Of a stretch of DNA of 11,954 bases, positions 1-6,869 are shown one piece after another. The notes beneath the pieces are model-generated. The model worked only from the letters and a program-made list of their open reading frames with translations, had not been told where the DNA came from and made no database searches. Each line of letters starts with the position of its first letter. Within the stretch, counting starts at the first letter, position 1. The DNA comes from Acidobacteriaceae bacterium (lineage in GTDB: Bacteria > Acidobacteriota > Terriglobia > Terriglobales > SbA1): assembly GCA_003136335.1 (NCBI GenBank), contig PLEA01000544.1, positions 32,614-44,567 of the forward strand. The letters run 5' to 3'. Made by a program: the position numbers and the translations under genes.

Positions 1-320
1 CGGTAGGAGCGGAGACCGACAGCGGATCCCCATTCATTTCTGGCGTCACGGAGAAAATGGATCCTCCTTTCAACGATATTTGGACCGTGCCGGGGGAGGA
101 GCAAAATCTGGAAGCATGGAATCGTGAAGACCGCTCGCGCCCCTGGAACGTGATGACCCATTACCACCAGGTGCAACTGGCTGACTTTCTCCGCGCGGTG
201 TCGGAAGATCGAGAACCCATGGTCGATGCCGAAGCAGGGCGCCGCGTGGTGGAACTATTCACCGCCGTCTACCGTTCGCAGCGCGAACACACCCCTCAGA
301 AATTGCCACTGTCGCAATAA
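1..320 (+). CDS. Gfo/Idh/MocA-family oxidoreductase, C-terminal part (5' truncated by window)
   Basis: The reading frame is open from position 3 to the TAA at 318-320, so the start lies outside the window. About 105 residues are visible. The ending has the pattern typical of the C-terminus of Gfo/Idh/MocA NAD(P)-dependent sugar dehydrogenases: a YHQVQLADFLRAV segment, then EPMVDAEAGRRVVELFTAVYRS, then a short basic tail. In this family that helix follows the large beta-sheet domain that shapes the substrate pocket; the N-terminal Rossmann domain is not in view. The stop is 18 bases before the E1 alpha start, so the two are probably cotranscribed. Family members act on sugars, inositols or sugar acids; the substrate here cannot be told. 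The family call is fairly secure from the tail alone, but the catalytic EKP motif cannot be checked. Confidence 0.75.
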   Translation, partial: VGAETDSGSPFISGVTEKMDPPFNDIWTVPGEEQNLEAWNREDRSRPWNVMTHYHQVQLADFLRAVSEDREPMVDAEAGRRVVELFTAVYRSQREHTPQKLPLSQ

Positions 321-338
321 GTTCGGGAGGATTTCATC

Positions 339-1319
339 ATGGTGGAACGAGTTCTGGCGGAGCAAATCTCGCAGGAAGTGCTTCTCAGTTATTACAAGAA
401 GATCCTCGAACTTCGGCTGTTCGAGCTTAAAGTGCAGGAACTGTACCGCAACGGGAGACTTCCCGGATTTGTCCACTTGTATGTGGGTGAGGAAGCAGTC
501 GCGGTAGGTGTTTGTTCGAATCTCGGAGCGAAGGACTTAGTCTTTAGCACGCATCGCGGACATGGTCACGCCCTGGCAAAAGGAGTACCGGCCGGCATTG
601 TGCTCGCCGAACTTTGGGGTAAGCGTACAGGAAGCTCGGGCGGCCGCGGCGGGAGCATGCACATGTATGCGCCCGAGTATGGATTTATGGGTACGAACGG
701 AATCGTGGGCGCACCTATTCCGCTTGCTACTGGCGCTGCCCTTAGCGCTAAGGTGCGTAAGAGTGGCCAAGTCGTTGTCTGCTTTTTTGGAGATGGCGCG
801 GTCAATAGCGGCTCGTTTCACGAAGCCGTTAATCTTGGTGCCGTTTGGAATCTGCCGGTCGTGTATGTGTGCGAGAACAATCTGTACGCGACAGAAATGG
901 CCTTTCTGCGCGCCACCAAAAATACGAGCGTCGCGAGTCGTGCAGTGGCGTATGGAATGCTGGGCGTTGCAGTTGACGGGCAGGATGTGGTCGCGGTTCA
1001 TGAGGCTGCACAATCGGCCATCCGCCGTGCTCGGGAGGGTGGCGGCCCGAGCCTGATCGAATGCAAGACATATCGCTATGTTGGCCACCACGAAGGCGAC
1101 CCCGGAACGGATTATCGAACCCGCGACGAAGTTAAACAATGGAAGCAGCAGGATCCTGTGAAACTTGCTCGTAAGCGACTGCTTGAATCCGGTGGCATGG
1201 ATGAAAGCAAGCTGCAGGCGGCCGATCAGGAGATCGAACAGCTGATCGATCAAGCGGTGGAATTCGCCGAGAAAAGCCCGGAACCGTCAGCGGACTCCGT
1301 TCACGAGCATGTGTTTTAG
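339..1319 (+). CDS. TPP-dependent 2-oxoacid dehydrogenase E1 component, alpha subunit
   Basis: This 326-residue protein is the alpha subunit of a heterotetrameric E1 of the pyruvate / branched-chain 2-oxoacid / acetoin dehydrogenase group. E1 decarboxylates a 2-oxoacid (or cleaves acetoin) using thiamine diphosphate and passes the acyl group to a lipoyl arm. The TPP-Mg motif is visible as GDGAVN at residues 151-156, ending at NN 180-181. The HRGHGH segment at 72-77 is the usual E1 alpha His-rich cofactor/substrate loop, and GRGGSMHM follows near residue 101. The length is normal for AcoA-like and PdhA-like subunits. The start is set by GGGAGG at 325-330, 8 bases before the ATG. The beta subunit follows after 13 bases. 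Acetoin dehydrogenase is a close alternative to a 2-oxoacid substrate; sequence alone does not decide. Confidence 0.92.
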   Translation: MVERVLAEQISQEVLLSYYKKILELRLFELKVQELYRNGRLPGFVHLYVGEEAVAVGVCSNLGAKDLVFSTHRGHGHALAKGVPAGIVLAELWGKRTGSSGGRGGSMHMYAPEYGFMGTNGIVGAPIPLATGAALSAKVRKSGQVVVCFFGDGAVNSGSFHEAVNLGAVWNLPVVYVCENNLYATEMAFLRATKNTSVASRAVAYGMLGVAVDGQDVVAVHEAAQSAIRRAREGGGPSLIECKTYRYVGHHEGDPGTDYRTRDEVKQWKQQDPVKLARKRLLESGGMDESKLQAADQEIEQLIDQAVEFAEKSPEPSADSVHEHVF

Positions 1320-1332
1320 CTGAGGAGAAAGC

Positions 1333-2337
1333 ATGTCAGAGCAAGGCCGTGTGATTACTTATGCGGACGCGGGAGTGGAAGCTCTTCGCGAAGAAATGGC
1401 CAGAGACGGCAGCATCGTTTACATCGGGCAAGGCATCGGCCAACGTGGCGGAAACTTCCGTCAGACTCGGGGACTCTGGAAAGAGTTCGGCGATGAGCGG
1501 CTGCGCGACACAGGCATCTGCGAACTGGGAGCCACGGGCGTAGCGATCGGCGCCGCCATGGCAGGCACGCGTACCGTGGTCGACGAAGTGTTTCTGGACT
1601 TCGCTCTCGAAGCCATTACTCAAATCGTGCAGCAGGCGGCGAACATTTCATACATGTCCAATGGAAAGATCAAAGCCCCGGTCGTGATTCGGGGAGCAAT
1701 GGGCGCCGTACGCAATGCTGGAGCGCACCATTCGCATACTTTTTATAACTGGTTTGCCAACACGCCGGGATTGAAAGTCGCTCTTCCCGCCACACCTTAT
1801 GACCTAAAAGGACTCTTCAAAACTGCGCTTCGGGATCCCGGACCGGTTGCATTGATTGAGCATAAGTCTCTCTATAACTCCAAGAGCGTCGTGCCCGAAG
1901 AAGGCTATCTGATTCCATTCGGAGACGCTCGAATCGTGCGTGAGGGTAAGGATCTCACCATTGTAGCCATGTCGCGAATGGTGGACCTGGCGGCAAAAGC
2001 TGCGGAGGTCTTGGCGCGGGACGGTATTTCCGCCGAGGTAATCGACCCACGGACTATCGTTCCTCTGGATCGGCAGAAGATTACAAACTCCATCAAGAAG
2101 ACCGGGAGGCTCGTGGTGATTGACGAATCGCCTTCCTACTGCAGTTTTGCGGGTGAGCTTCTGGCAATCGCGGTCGAGGATTGCTTCGACGAACTGCAAG
2201 TAACTCCGAAACGAATTTGTTCATTGGCGGTCCCGAATCCATTTAGCCCTGTGCTCGAAAATCAAATGATTCCGTCGGTCGAGCGCATCGTGAGCGAAGT
2301 TAAAGACGTGATGAGCACATTGAGGAGAAAGTCTTAG
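1333..2337 (+). CDS. TPP-dependent 2-oxoacid dehydrogenase E1 component, beta subunit
   Basis: This 334-residue protein is the transketolase-like beta subunit that pairs with the preceding alpha subunit to build the TPP site at their interface. The Glu that activates the thiamine aminopyrimidine is expected at E64 in DTGICELGATG. The active-site His region is at GAHHSHTFYNWFANTPGLKV (from residue 130), and the C-terminal transketolase domain has EVIDPRTIVPLD and the VIDES strand. The length is standard for PdhB/AcoB/BkdB subunits. An AGGAGA ribosome-binding site lies at 1323-1328. The alpha-beta pair in this order, followed by a lipoyl protein, is the classical start of a 2-oxoacid or acetoin dehydrogenase operon, but the E2 and E3 genes do not follow. 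The substrate is unknown. Confidence 0.92.
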   Translation: MSEQGRVITYADAGVEALREEMARDGSIVYIGQGIGQRGGNFRQTRGLWKEFGDERLRDTGICELGATGVAIGAAMAGTRTVVDEVFLDFALEAITQIVQQAANISYMSNGKIKAPVVIRGAMGAVRNAGAHHSHTFYNWFANTPGLKVALPATPYDLKGLFKTALRDPGPVALIEHKSLYNSKSVVPEEGYLIPFGDARIVREGKDLTIVAMSRMVDLAAKAAEVLARDGISAEVIDPRTIVPLDRQKITNSIKKTGRLVVIDESPSYCSFAGELLAIAVEDCFDELQVTPKRICSLAVPNPFSPVLENQMIPSVERIVSEVKDVMSTLRRKS

Positions 2338-2339
2338 CG

Positions 2340-2594
2340 ATGTCTTACAAAATAGTTATGCCGCAGCTCGGCCTCACCATGGAGGAAGGTTCCGTAACCA
2401 GTTGGCTCAAAAAGCCGGGTGAGTTTGTCGAGAAGGGCGAGGCGTTGTTTACCGTCGAAACCGATAAGGTCGAAATGGAAGTCGAAGCGATGGGCAAGGG
2501 CTATCTGGGAGCGATTCAGGTTGAACTAGGACTAAAAGTGCCAGTTGGCACTCTGCTGGCAACGCTGAACGACGAACCAGAGACAGAAGCATAG
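2340..2594 (+). CDS. Stand-alone lipoyl (biotin/lipoyl-attachment) carrier protein
   Basis: This protein is 84 residues long and is almost exactly one lipoyl domain. It opens with MPQLGLTMEEG (residues 7-17), as in E2 N-termini, and carries the lipoylation site K43 in VETDKVEMEVEA, at the tip of the hairpin. Normally this domain is the first part of a 400-residue or longer E2 acyltransferase with a subunit-binding domain and a catalytic core; here the gene stops right after the domain. The sequence beyond the stop has no continuing lipoyl/E2 frame, and the next gene is convergent 37 bases on, so this is not an obvious frameshift. The start is 2 bases after the E1 beta stop, with the GAGGAG ribosome-binding site inside the end of E1 beta, which implies tight co-expression. 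The free domain may serve as the swinging arm for the E1 above, with acyltransferase and E3 supplied from elsewhere. Lipoyl is preferred to biotin because of the DKV context and the E1 neighbours. Confidence 0.88.
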   Translation: MSYKIVMPQLGLTMEEGSVTSWLKKPGEFVEKGEALFTVETDKVEMEVEAMGKGYLGAIQVELGLKVPVGTLLATLNDEPETEA

Positions 2595-2631
2595 GGCCAC
2601 GCAAGGTAGCCCCCCACGCTCGAGGACGATC

Positions 2632-3777
2632 CTAGAGAGAAGATCGCTTCACGACTGCATCCATGCGAGCGAGCACTTCGGGATTCAATTCGACGCCCAG
2701 ACCCGGGCCGGGAGGCAATGGCAATTCCCCACTCACTCCCGCAACCAGCTTCCGCGTGACCAGTCCGTCATATTCTTCGCTATAGTGACGCCGGACGGTC
2801 TCCATGATGTAGAGGTTGGTAACGTTTGCGGAGAGATGAGCTGTCGCAAAATGCAATATTGGGCCGCCGCAGTTGTGCGGCGCGATCGGAAGATAATAAG
2901 TCTCGGCCATGGTAGCAATCTTCTTACCTTCGGAAATCCCCCCACACCACGAAATATCCGGCATGATAATGCTAGCTGCGCGATTTTCCAGTAGCTCGCG
3001 AAATCCCCAACGCGTCATGAGCCGCTCGCTTACACAGAGCGGAATGTCGGTGGAACGCGCCAGATCGGCGTAGGCCGCCAAATTATCCTGCGGTAGCATT
3101 TCCTCCAGCCACATTGGCTTGTAGTCCTCTAGCGCGGCGGCGATCTTGATCGCCGACGGCAGGTTCCAGAAACCGTGAAACTCGATAGCCACATCGATCG
3201 AGTCTCCAAATTCCTCGCGAATGAGTCGCAAAGGCTCGATCCCGCGCCGGATCTGCTCCGCCGAGATGTGGTTCCCGCTGTTTTCTTTGGCGATTGGATC
3301 AAACGGCCAGATTTTCATGGCCTTGATGTTGCTACTCAGAAGTTCGCCGGCAAGTCGCGCCGGTTCGCGATTGAAATCCAGCCGGTCGTAGCAGGTGTTG
3401 TAGATGCGTATAGATTGCCGGGACGCGCCGCCCAGGAGCTTGTAGATCGGTTGGCCTGTAGCCTTGCCCAGCAAGTCCCACAGAGCGATGTCGACAGCGC
3501 TAATCGCCCGCATTTCCGCGCCACCCCAGCCGCTATATGAGACGGCGAGAAACATGTCCGCCCATAACCGATCAATGGCGCTCGGATCTTTCCCCAACAA
3601 CACGGCGGCCAGACGCGAATGCACGACGGCCGCTTCCGCTTCGGCATTTGGATAGCTTTCGCCTAACCCTATGAGGCCCTCGTCAGTGTGGATACGAACC
3701 CATAGGTACGTGATGGCACCAGCGTGAACCGTAATTCCGCGTGGTAAATAGATGGTCTCGACTGCGGTAATTCTCAT
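2632..3777 (-). CDS. Enolase-superfamily (mandelate racemase subgroup) sugar-acid dehydratase/cycloisomerase
   Basis: This 381-residue protein has the two-domain enolase-superfamily layout: an N-terminal capping domain (about 1-115) and a TIM barrel. Candidate catalytic residues are K152/K155 in IKAMKIWP (barrel strand 2), metal ligands E199 (followed by H201), E225 and E251, D274 in MPDISWCGG, the general base H301 in PHNCGG, and E326. The Lys plus His/Asp set is that of mandelate-racemase-subgroup acid-sugar dehydratases, which abstract the proton alpha to a carboxylate and eliminate water to give 2-keto-3-deoxy acids. The first metal ligand appears to be Glu where many relatives have Asp. 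The exact substrate (galactonate-, gluconate-, galactarolactone-like) cannot be assigned. It is divergent from the SDR gene, with a shared palindromic operator 52 bases upstream of its ATG. No clear Shine-Dalgarno sequence precedes the ATG. Confidence 0.85.
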   Translation of the reverse strand: MRITAVETIYLPRGITVHAGAITYLWVRIHTDEGLIGLGESYPNAEAEAAVVHSRLAAVLLGKDPSAIDRLWADMFLAVSYSGWGGAEMRAISAVDIALWDLLGKATGQPIYKLLGGASRQSIRIYNTCYDRLDFNREPARLAGELLSSNIKAMKIWPFDPIAKENSGNHISAEQIRRGIEPLRLIREEFGDSIDVAIEFHGFWNLPSAIKIAAALEDYKPMWLEEMLPQDNLAAYADLARSTDIPLCVSERLMTRWGFRELLENRAASIIMPDISWCGGISEGKKIATMAETYYLPIAPHNCGGPILHFATAHLSANVTNLYIMETVRRHYSEEYDGLVTRKLVAGVSGELPLPPGPGLGVELNPEVLARMDAVVKRSSL

Positions 3778-4002
3778 GGAAGGAACTTGGGGCGCGATTC
3801 GAGATTATCGCTGAGCGCTCGTAATTTAGTCAACATTATTGTTGACAACAGAACCTGTGGGGACGTAGATTGTGCCCTGCCATAATCTACCGTTAGCCCG
3901 CGCCGCTAAGTGTTATCGTAACGAGGCGAGGAAGATGGTCCGCCATACGCGCAAACCATTATCAGAACATTACTATCACAATTCACATATCGATCGGTCC
4001 TC
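3778..4002. promoter_or_regulatory. Divergent intergenic control region (dehydratase / SDR operon)
   Basis: These 225 bases separate the divergent dehydratase and SDR genes. An 18-bp palindrome at 3829-3846 dominates the region and carries a -35-like hexamer for each direction. Leftward: TTGACT (3833-3828), 18 bases, GATAAT (3809-3804), giving a transcript start about 20 bases before the dehydratase ATG. Rightward: TTGACA (3842-3847), 18 bases, TAGATT (3866-3871), leaving a leader of about 125 bases before the SDR ATG. Neither gene has an obvious AGGAGG-like site. The promoter assignments are by eye from sigma-70-like consensus. The rest of the leader holds only a weak 5-bp stem (3893-3909), and no riboswitch is recognised. 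Confidence 0.5.
3829..3846. promoter_or_regulatory. Palindromic operator, copy 1 (divergent promoters)
   Basis: The sequence is GTCAACATTATTGTTGAC, with 7-bp perfect arms (GTCAACA / TGTTGAC) around TTAT. It differs from copy 3 at one position and from copy 2 at two. The ends of the palindrome form the -35 hexamers of both divergent promoters, so a bound protein should block both. The size and symmetry suit a dimeric helix-turn-helix regulator (GntR/FCD- or LacI-like); the family is not decided by the sequence, and no regulator gene is in the window. Confidence 0.75.
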
Positions 4003-4845
4003 ATGCCTCAAGAAACCAGACTGCAGGGAAAAAAAGCTCTGATCACCGGCTCCGACACGGGAATTGGACATGAAATTGGACTGGAATTTGCCCGTCAGGG
4101 TGCCGATGTCGTGTTCCACTACGTTCAAAGCGACGACGGGGTGAAGCTTGCCGTCGAAGAGGTGAGGGCATTGGGGCGCAAGTCCGCGGCATTTCAAGCG
4201 GACTTTGATGCACTGGAGCAGGTTACGCTACTTGCAGATCAAGCCAACGAGTTTCTCGGCGGAGTCAATTGCCTGGTGAACAACGCCGGTGTCACCATGA
4301 ACCGGCCATTCCTAAAAGTCACGCCTGAGCAATTCGACAAGATGTTTCACATCAACTTTCGCGGGCAGTTCTTCCTCACCCAGAGAGTGGTGGAAGACAT
4401 GCTGCAGCGGGGAGGCGGCGTCATTTGCAATATGTCCTCGGTCCACGGGCTCCAAGGCGTGCCCGAACATTCGGTTTATGCGGCGACTAAAGGGGCGATC
4501 CTCGCCTACACCCGATCTTTGGCTGTGGAATTAGCCTATAGAGGCATCCGTATAAATGCGATAGCTCCCGGCTGGATCACAGTTGAGAATTATTTCCAAT
4601 GCATCCCGGGCTTTACCGAAGAGATCGCTGCGAAAACCGGCTACAAAGCAATTCCAGTGGCGCGTTGCGGCGAGCCATCGGACATCGCCAAGCTGGCGGC
4701 TTTTTTGTGTTCAGACGACGCGTCCTTCATTGTCGGTCAAACGATCGTTGCCGACGGAGGAACCACAGCGCTTATGTCTCTGGTATCCGACTTCAGAAAA
4801 GAGTCCACAAACACCTTCGGCAAAGGTTATATTCCAGGCATATAG
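4003..4845 (+). CDS. SDR-family NAD(P)-dependent oxidoreductase
   Basis: This is a 280-residue classical short-chain dehydrogenase/reductase. Visible landmarks are the dinucleotide-binding TGSDTGIG (residues 15-22), NNAG at 93-96, the catalytic Ser S146 in NMSSVHG, and the YxxxK pair Y159/K163 (YAATK), followed by the IAPGWI segment after the active site. No Asp follows the second strand at the usual NAD-selecting place (VVFHY), so cofactor choice is open. It resembles FabG- and glucose-dehydrogenase-like enzymes that oxidise sugar or sugar-acid hydroxyls, with about 25 extra C-terminal residues. It lies downstream of the shared operator and just ahead of the 4857 gene (11-base gap). In this setting it probably oxidises the sugar or acid handled by the divergent dehydratase (inference). 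There is no clear ribosome-binding site; the ATG is chosen because the SDR fold begins directly after it. Confidence 0.88.
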   Translation: MPQETRLQGKKALITGSDTGIGHEIGLEFARQGADVVFHYVQSDDGVKLAVEEVRALGRKSAAFQADFDALEQVTLLADQANEFLGGVNCLVNNAGVTMNRPFLKVTPEQFDKMFHINFRGQFFLTQRVVEDMLQRGGGVICNMSSVHGLQGVPEHSVYAATKGAILAYTRSLAVELAYRGIRINAIAPGWITVENYFQCIPGFTEEIAAKTGYKAIPVARCGEPSDIAKLAAFLCSDDASFIVGQTIVADGGTTALMSLVSDFRKESTNTFGKGYIPGI

Positions 4846-4856
4846 GCGGCAGAGAA

Positions 4857-5921
4857 ATGCTCCGCGAGCTCATCGCAAACTTAAAAGCCGTCGGCAAGTC
4901 GACCGCACTTCATCAAACTGAGGATGGAACTCGACTACTGATTCTGCCCCATGGAGGCAGGATTCTCGGGGTCTACGCGCCCGGCAGCGAAGAAAACTTC
5001 TTATGGACGAACTCTGCGCTTAACAGCATCGACTCAGCTCGAACCTACTACGCGAGCGATGACTGGCAAAATTCGGGAGGTGACAGAACCTGGCTCGCAC
5101 CTGAAGTCGACTTCTTTTTTCCAAACTATCCCAACATCGATATTGCCGGCTACTGGCAACCGCGAAGCCTCGACCCCGGGCACTATGAACTGACTAAAAC
5201 TGCCGCTGGAATAAAACTCACCAACCGCTTGGATGTCGATGCGTTCCGATCCAAGAAGCGGGTAGCTCTGGAGATCACAAAATCGGTTGCGGCCGCCCGG
5301 AATCCACTTCGTTACGACGCTGCGATTCAGTTCAATGCGGTTCAATATGCCGGACACACTCTGCTAACCTCCCTGAGAATTCTCGATCCTAGTCGGAACG
5401 ACGCTCCTCTGGTCGGCCTGTGGAGTCTGACGCAAATGCCGCATCGGGGCGAGCTATTTATTCCGACGTACTCCAAAATAGAGCCAAGAATTTACTTTGG
5501 CTTGGTTGATGCACCTGCGGACGAGCTCGTTGTAAGTGATCGTCTAGTGCGCTTCAAGATGCGGGCAGCCGGCGAACACAAAATCGGAACACGCTCCATC
5601 GTTACCACCGGCCGCATCGGCTATCTATATCCCACTGCCGACAAGCACGCACTCGTGATTCGAAATTTCTTTGTCAATCCATCGGGCGAGTACGCTGATG
5701 TCCCCTGGACCGAGCTTGATGATCGTGGATACTCCACCCAGGCTTGTAGCGTGAACAGCCGATGGGGAATGTTCAGTGAAATGGAGTATCACGCTCCCGC
5801 AATTGGCGGAGATACGGGGTTGCACTACATGGAAGACCGCTCACAGCTTTGGGCTTTTCGCGGCTCGCGCGAAGAAATTATGAGGATTGCGGGAGCATTG
5901 TTATCGAAAGAGATCCAGTGA
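4857..5921 (+). CDS. Conserved protein of unknown function, DUF4380/DUF6786-like (mutarotase-like fold?)
   Basis: This 354-residue protein starts at the ATG at 4857. The frame is open further upstream, but that part overlaps the SDR gene and has the wrong composition, so it is rejected. The sequence has no signal peptide. The region around residues 21-45 (TEDGTRLLILPHGGRILGVYAPGSE) and the GGDRTWLAPE motif at 74-83 resemble uncharacterised families related to galactose mutarotases, which show a GG(E)DRxWxxPE signature. Mutarotase-like proteins bind or epimerise free sugars, or form the N-domain of hydrolases. It is in an operon with the SDR gene, so a role in handling the same sugar (for example anomer or lactone conversion) is plausible but not shown. 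The family name is from memory of the motif and should be tested by profile search. Confidence 0.6.
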   Translation: MLRELIANLKAVGKSTALHQTEDGTRLLILPHGGRILGVYAPGSEENFLWTNSALNSIDSARTYYASDDWQNSGGDRTWLAPEVDFFFPNYPNIDIAGYWQPRSLDPGHYELTKTAAGIKLTNRLDVDAFRSKKRVALEITKSVAAARNPLRYDAAIQFNAVQYAGHTLLTSLRILDPSRNDAPLVGLWSLTQMPHRGELFIPTYSKIEPRIYFGLVDAPADELVVSDRLVRFKMRAAGEHKIGTRSIVTTGRIGYLYPTADKHALVIRNFFVNPSGEYADVPWTELDDRGYSTQACSVNSRWGMFSEMEYHAPAIGGDTGLHYMEDRSQLWAFRGSREEIMRIAGALLSKEIQ

Positions 5922-6016
5922 CAGTCGCACTTTCAGAGAAAGATCTCCTAGGGATGCTCGAAATTGCGTAAAGGTATTTGAGGTGCAAAAGCGCGGCGCG
6001 CGATCTAACAAGCCAA

Positions 6017-6051
6017 CGCGCGAGATTAATCTTAGCCGGGTAACTCGCGCG
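6017..6051. repeat. Inverted repeat, 8-bp arms, possible hairpin
   Basis: CGCGCGAG at 6017-6024 and CTCGCGCG at 6044-6051 are perfect complements. The 19-base loop includes the small palindrome GATTAATC. The arms are GC-only apart from one A/T pair. There is no T-tract, so it is not a standard intrinsic terminator; it could be an attenuating or RNA-protecting hairpin after the 4857 gene, or a second protein site. Confidence 0.4.
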
Positions 6052-6087
6052 ATCGGCTGTGGTAGGCTAGTCGAGGCATCGTTCTAT

Positions 6088-6105
6088 GTCAACACTATTG
6101 TTAAC
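6088..6105. promoter_or_regulatory. Palindromic operator, copy 2
   Basis: The sequence is GTCAACACTATTGTTAAC; the symmetry extends outward as ATGT...ACAT over 6086-6107 with one arm mismatch. It lies 40 bases before the ATG of the secreted-protein gene. It matches copy 1 at 16 of 18 positions. A TTAACA hexamer inside it could be a weak -35, but no good -10 follows at normal spacing. Confidence 0.7.
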
Positions 6106-6145
6106 ATAAGGAATTTTGTCGATCAGGAATTCTTAGGAGGCTAGT

Positions 6146-6838
6146 ATGGGACGAATCGCCGTCGCCGTCACCGTCATACTCTTTGGCCTGCTAGCGCGCG
6201 CCCAAACGACTTTCGACTTGTCCGCTGATTTCTCTCTCCGTGACAATCCCAATAAGGTTTGGCAGTACGGCTATTCCGACACCAACTCTCTCGCACCTGA
6301 CCAGTTTCGATTCGACAAGTATAGTGACGGGGCCAGTCCGATTGGGTTCTGGCATCCAGCTGCCAGCAGCGGGCCGGGCCTGGGTTATTACCCCTACATC
6401 GCTTATAACACCACGAAGCAGTCGCAAGTTTGGCCTTCACCCAATGGCTGGGTCGTGCGCGGCGGCGAGGTCGCCATGGAAGCGAGTAATAGCGGCCAAT
6501 ACAGTCTGGTTCGCTTCGTGGCGCCCGTGGCAGGTACCTACAAGATAAGCGCTCAATTCGCAGGCGTCCATGTATGGTCTACGACGGATGTGCATGTGCT
6601 GCACAATGGCACGTCCCTCTTTGACGCCGACATCGATGGCTACGGAGGAGACCCGGCATTCCGCAAGGTGCAGGGGGCGAGCCCTACGGCGGCGTATTCA
6701 GGTCAAATCGAAATGAAAGCTAACGACACCGTCACATTTGCTGTTGGGTATGGTAAGAACAAGACGAATTCCGGCGACACGACCGGCCTCTTCGCCCGAG
6801 TTGTATTGCTCGCGGGCGCGGAGAGCGGCAGGCAATGA
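6146..6838 (+). CDS. Small secreted protein, predicted beta-rich (carbohydrate-binding-like), function unknown
   Basis: This 230-residue protein has a strong start: AGGAGG at 6135-6140, 5 bases before the ATG. Residues 1-19 are a signal peptide (MGRIAVAVTVILFGLLARA, cleavage probably before Q20). The mature part opens with FDLSADFSLRDNPNKVWQYGY, a segment type I associate with secreted beta-sandwich proteins of Acidobacteria and Planctomycetes. Alternating hydrophobic stretches rich in Gly, Ser, Thr and aromatic residues follow (residues 105-225: VRFVAPVAGTYKISAQFAGVH, then repeated strands), like jelly-roll sugar-binding modules. No catalytic motif is recognised. It carries its own operator copy and precedes the GH101-like gene, which carries another, so it may bind the same extracellular glycan (inference). 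Confidence 0.6.
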   Translation: MGRIAVAVTVILFGLLARAQTTFDLSADFSLRDNPNKVWQYGYSDTNSLAPDQFRFDKYSDGASPIGFWHPAASSGPGLGYYPYIAYNTTKQSQVWPSPNGWVVRGGEVAMEASNSGQYSLVRFVAPVAGTYKISAQFAGVHVWSTTDVHVLHNGTSLFDADIDGYGGDPAFRKVQGASPTAAYSGQIEMKANDTVTFAVGYGKNKTNSGDTTGLFARVVLLAGAESGRQ

Positions 6839-6869
6839 CCAAAAATTTCAAATCGGGACCAGTCAAGCC

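Larger units (their letters stand above)
5922..6145. promoter_or_regulatory. Intergenic region with inverted repeat and operator copy 2
   Basis: These 224 bases lie between the 4857 gene and the secreted-protein gene. Eight bases after the stop there is a small stem CTTTC/GAAAG (5930-5942) with no T-run. An 8-bp perfect inverted repeat CGCGCGAG (6017-6024) / CTCGCGCG (6044-6051), with a 19-base loop, lies upstream of the operator; CGCGCGA also occurs at 5997-6003. The operator follows at 6088-6105. No convincing -35/-10 pair is visible beyond a TTAACA inside the operator (6101-6106). Confidence 0.4.

Noticed and set aside
562..1056. Overlapping + strand frame inside E1 alpha
   Set aside because: Shadow frame with Arg/Cys-rich composition and no motif.
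537..1253. Long reverse-strand reading frame opposite E1 alpha
   Set aside because: E1 alpha motifs on the + strand are unambiguous; the antisense frame has no recognisable domain.
3893..3909. TTAGC/GCTAA stem in the SDR leader as a riboswitch or attenuator
   Set aside because: A 5-bp stem with a 7-base loop is expected by chance, and no known riboswitch core is visible.
4599..4856. Upstream extension of the 4857 gene overlapping the SDR
   Set aside because: It runs in another frame through well-conserved SDR coding sequence, and the peptide has the Arg/Cys/His-rich look of a shadow frame; the ATG at 4857 suits the protein.
5887..6144. 85-residue frame across the gap before the secreted protein
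   Set aside because: It covers the inverted repeat and operator copy 2, starts inside the preceding gene, and shows no family pattern.
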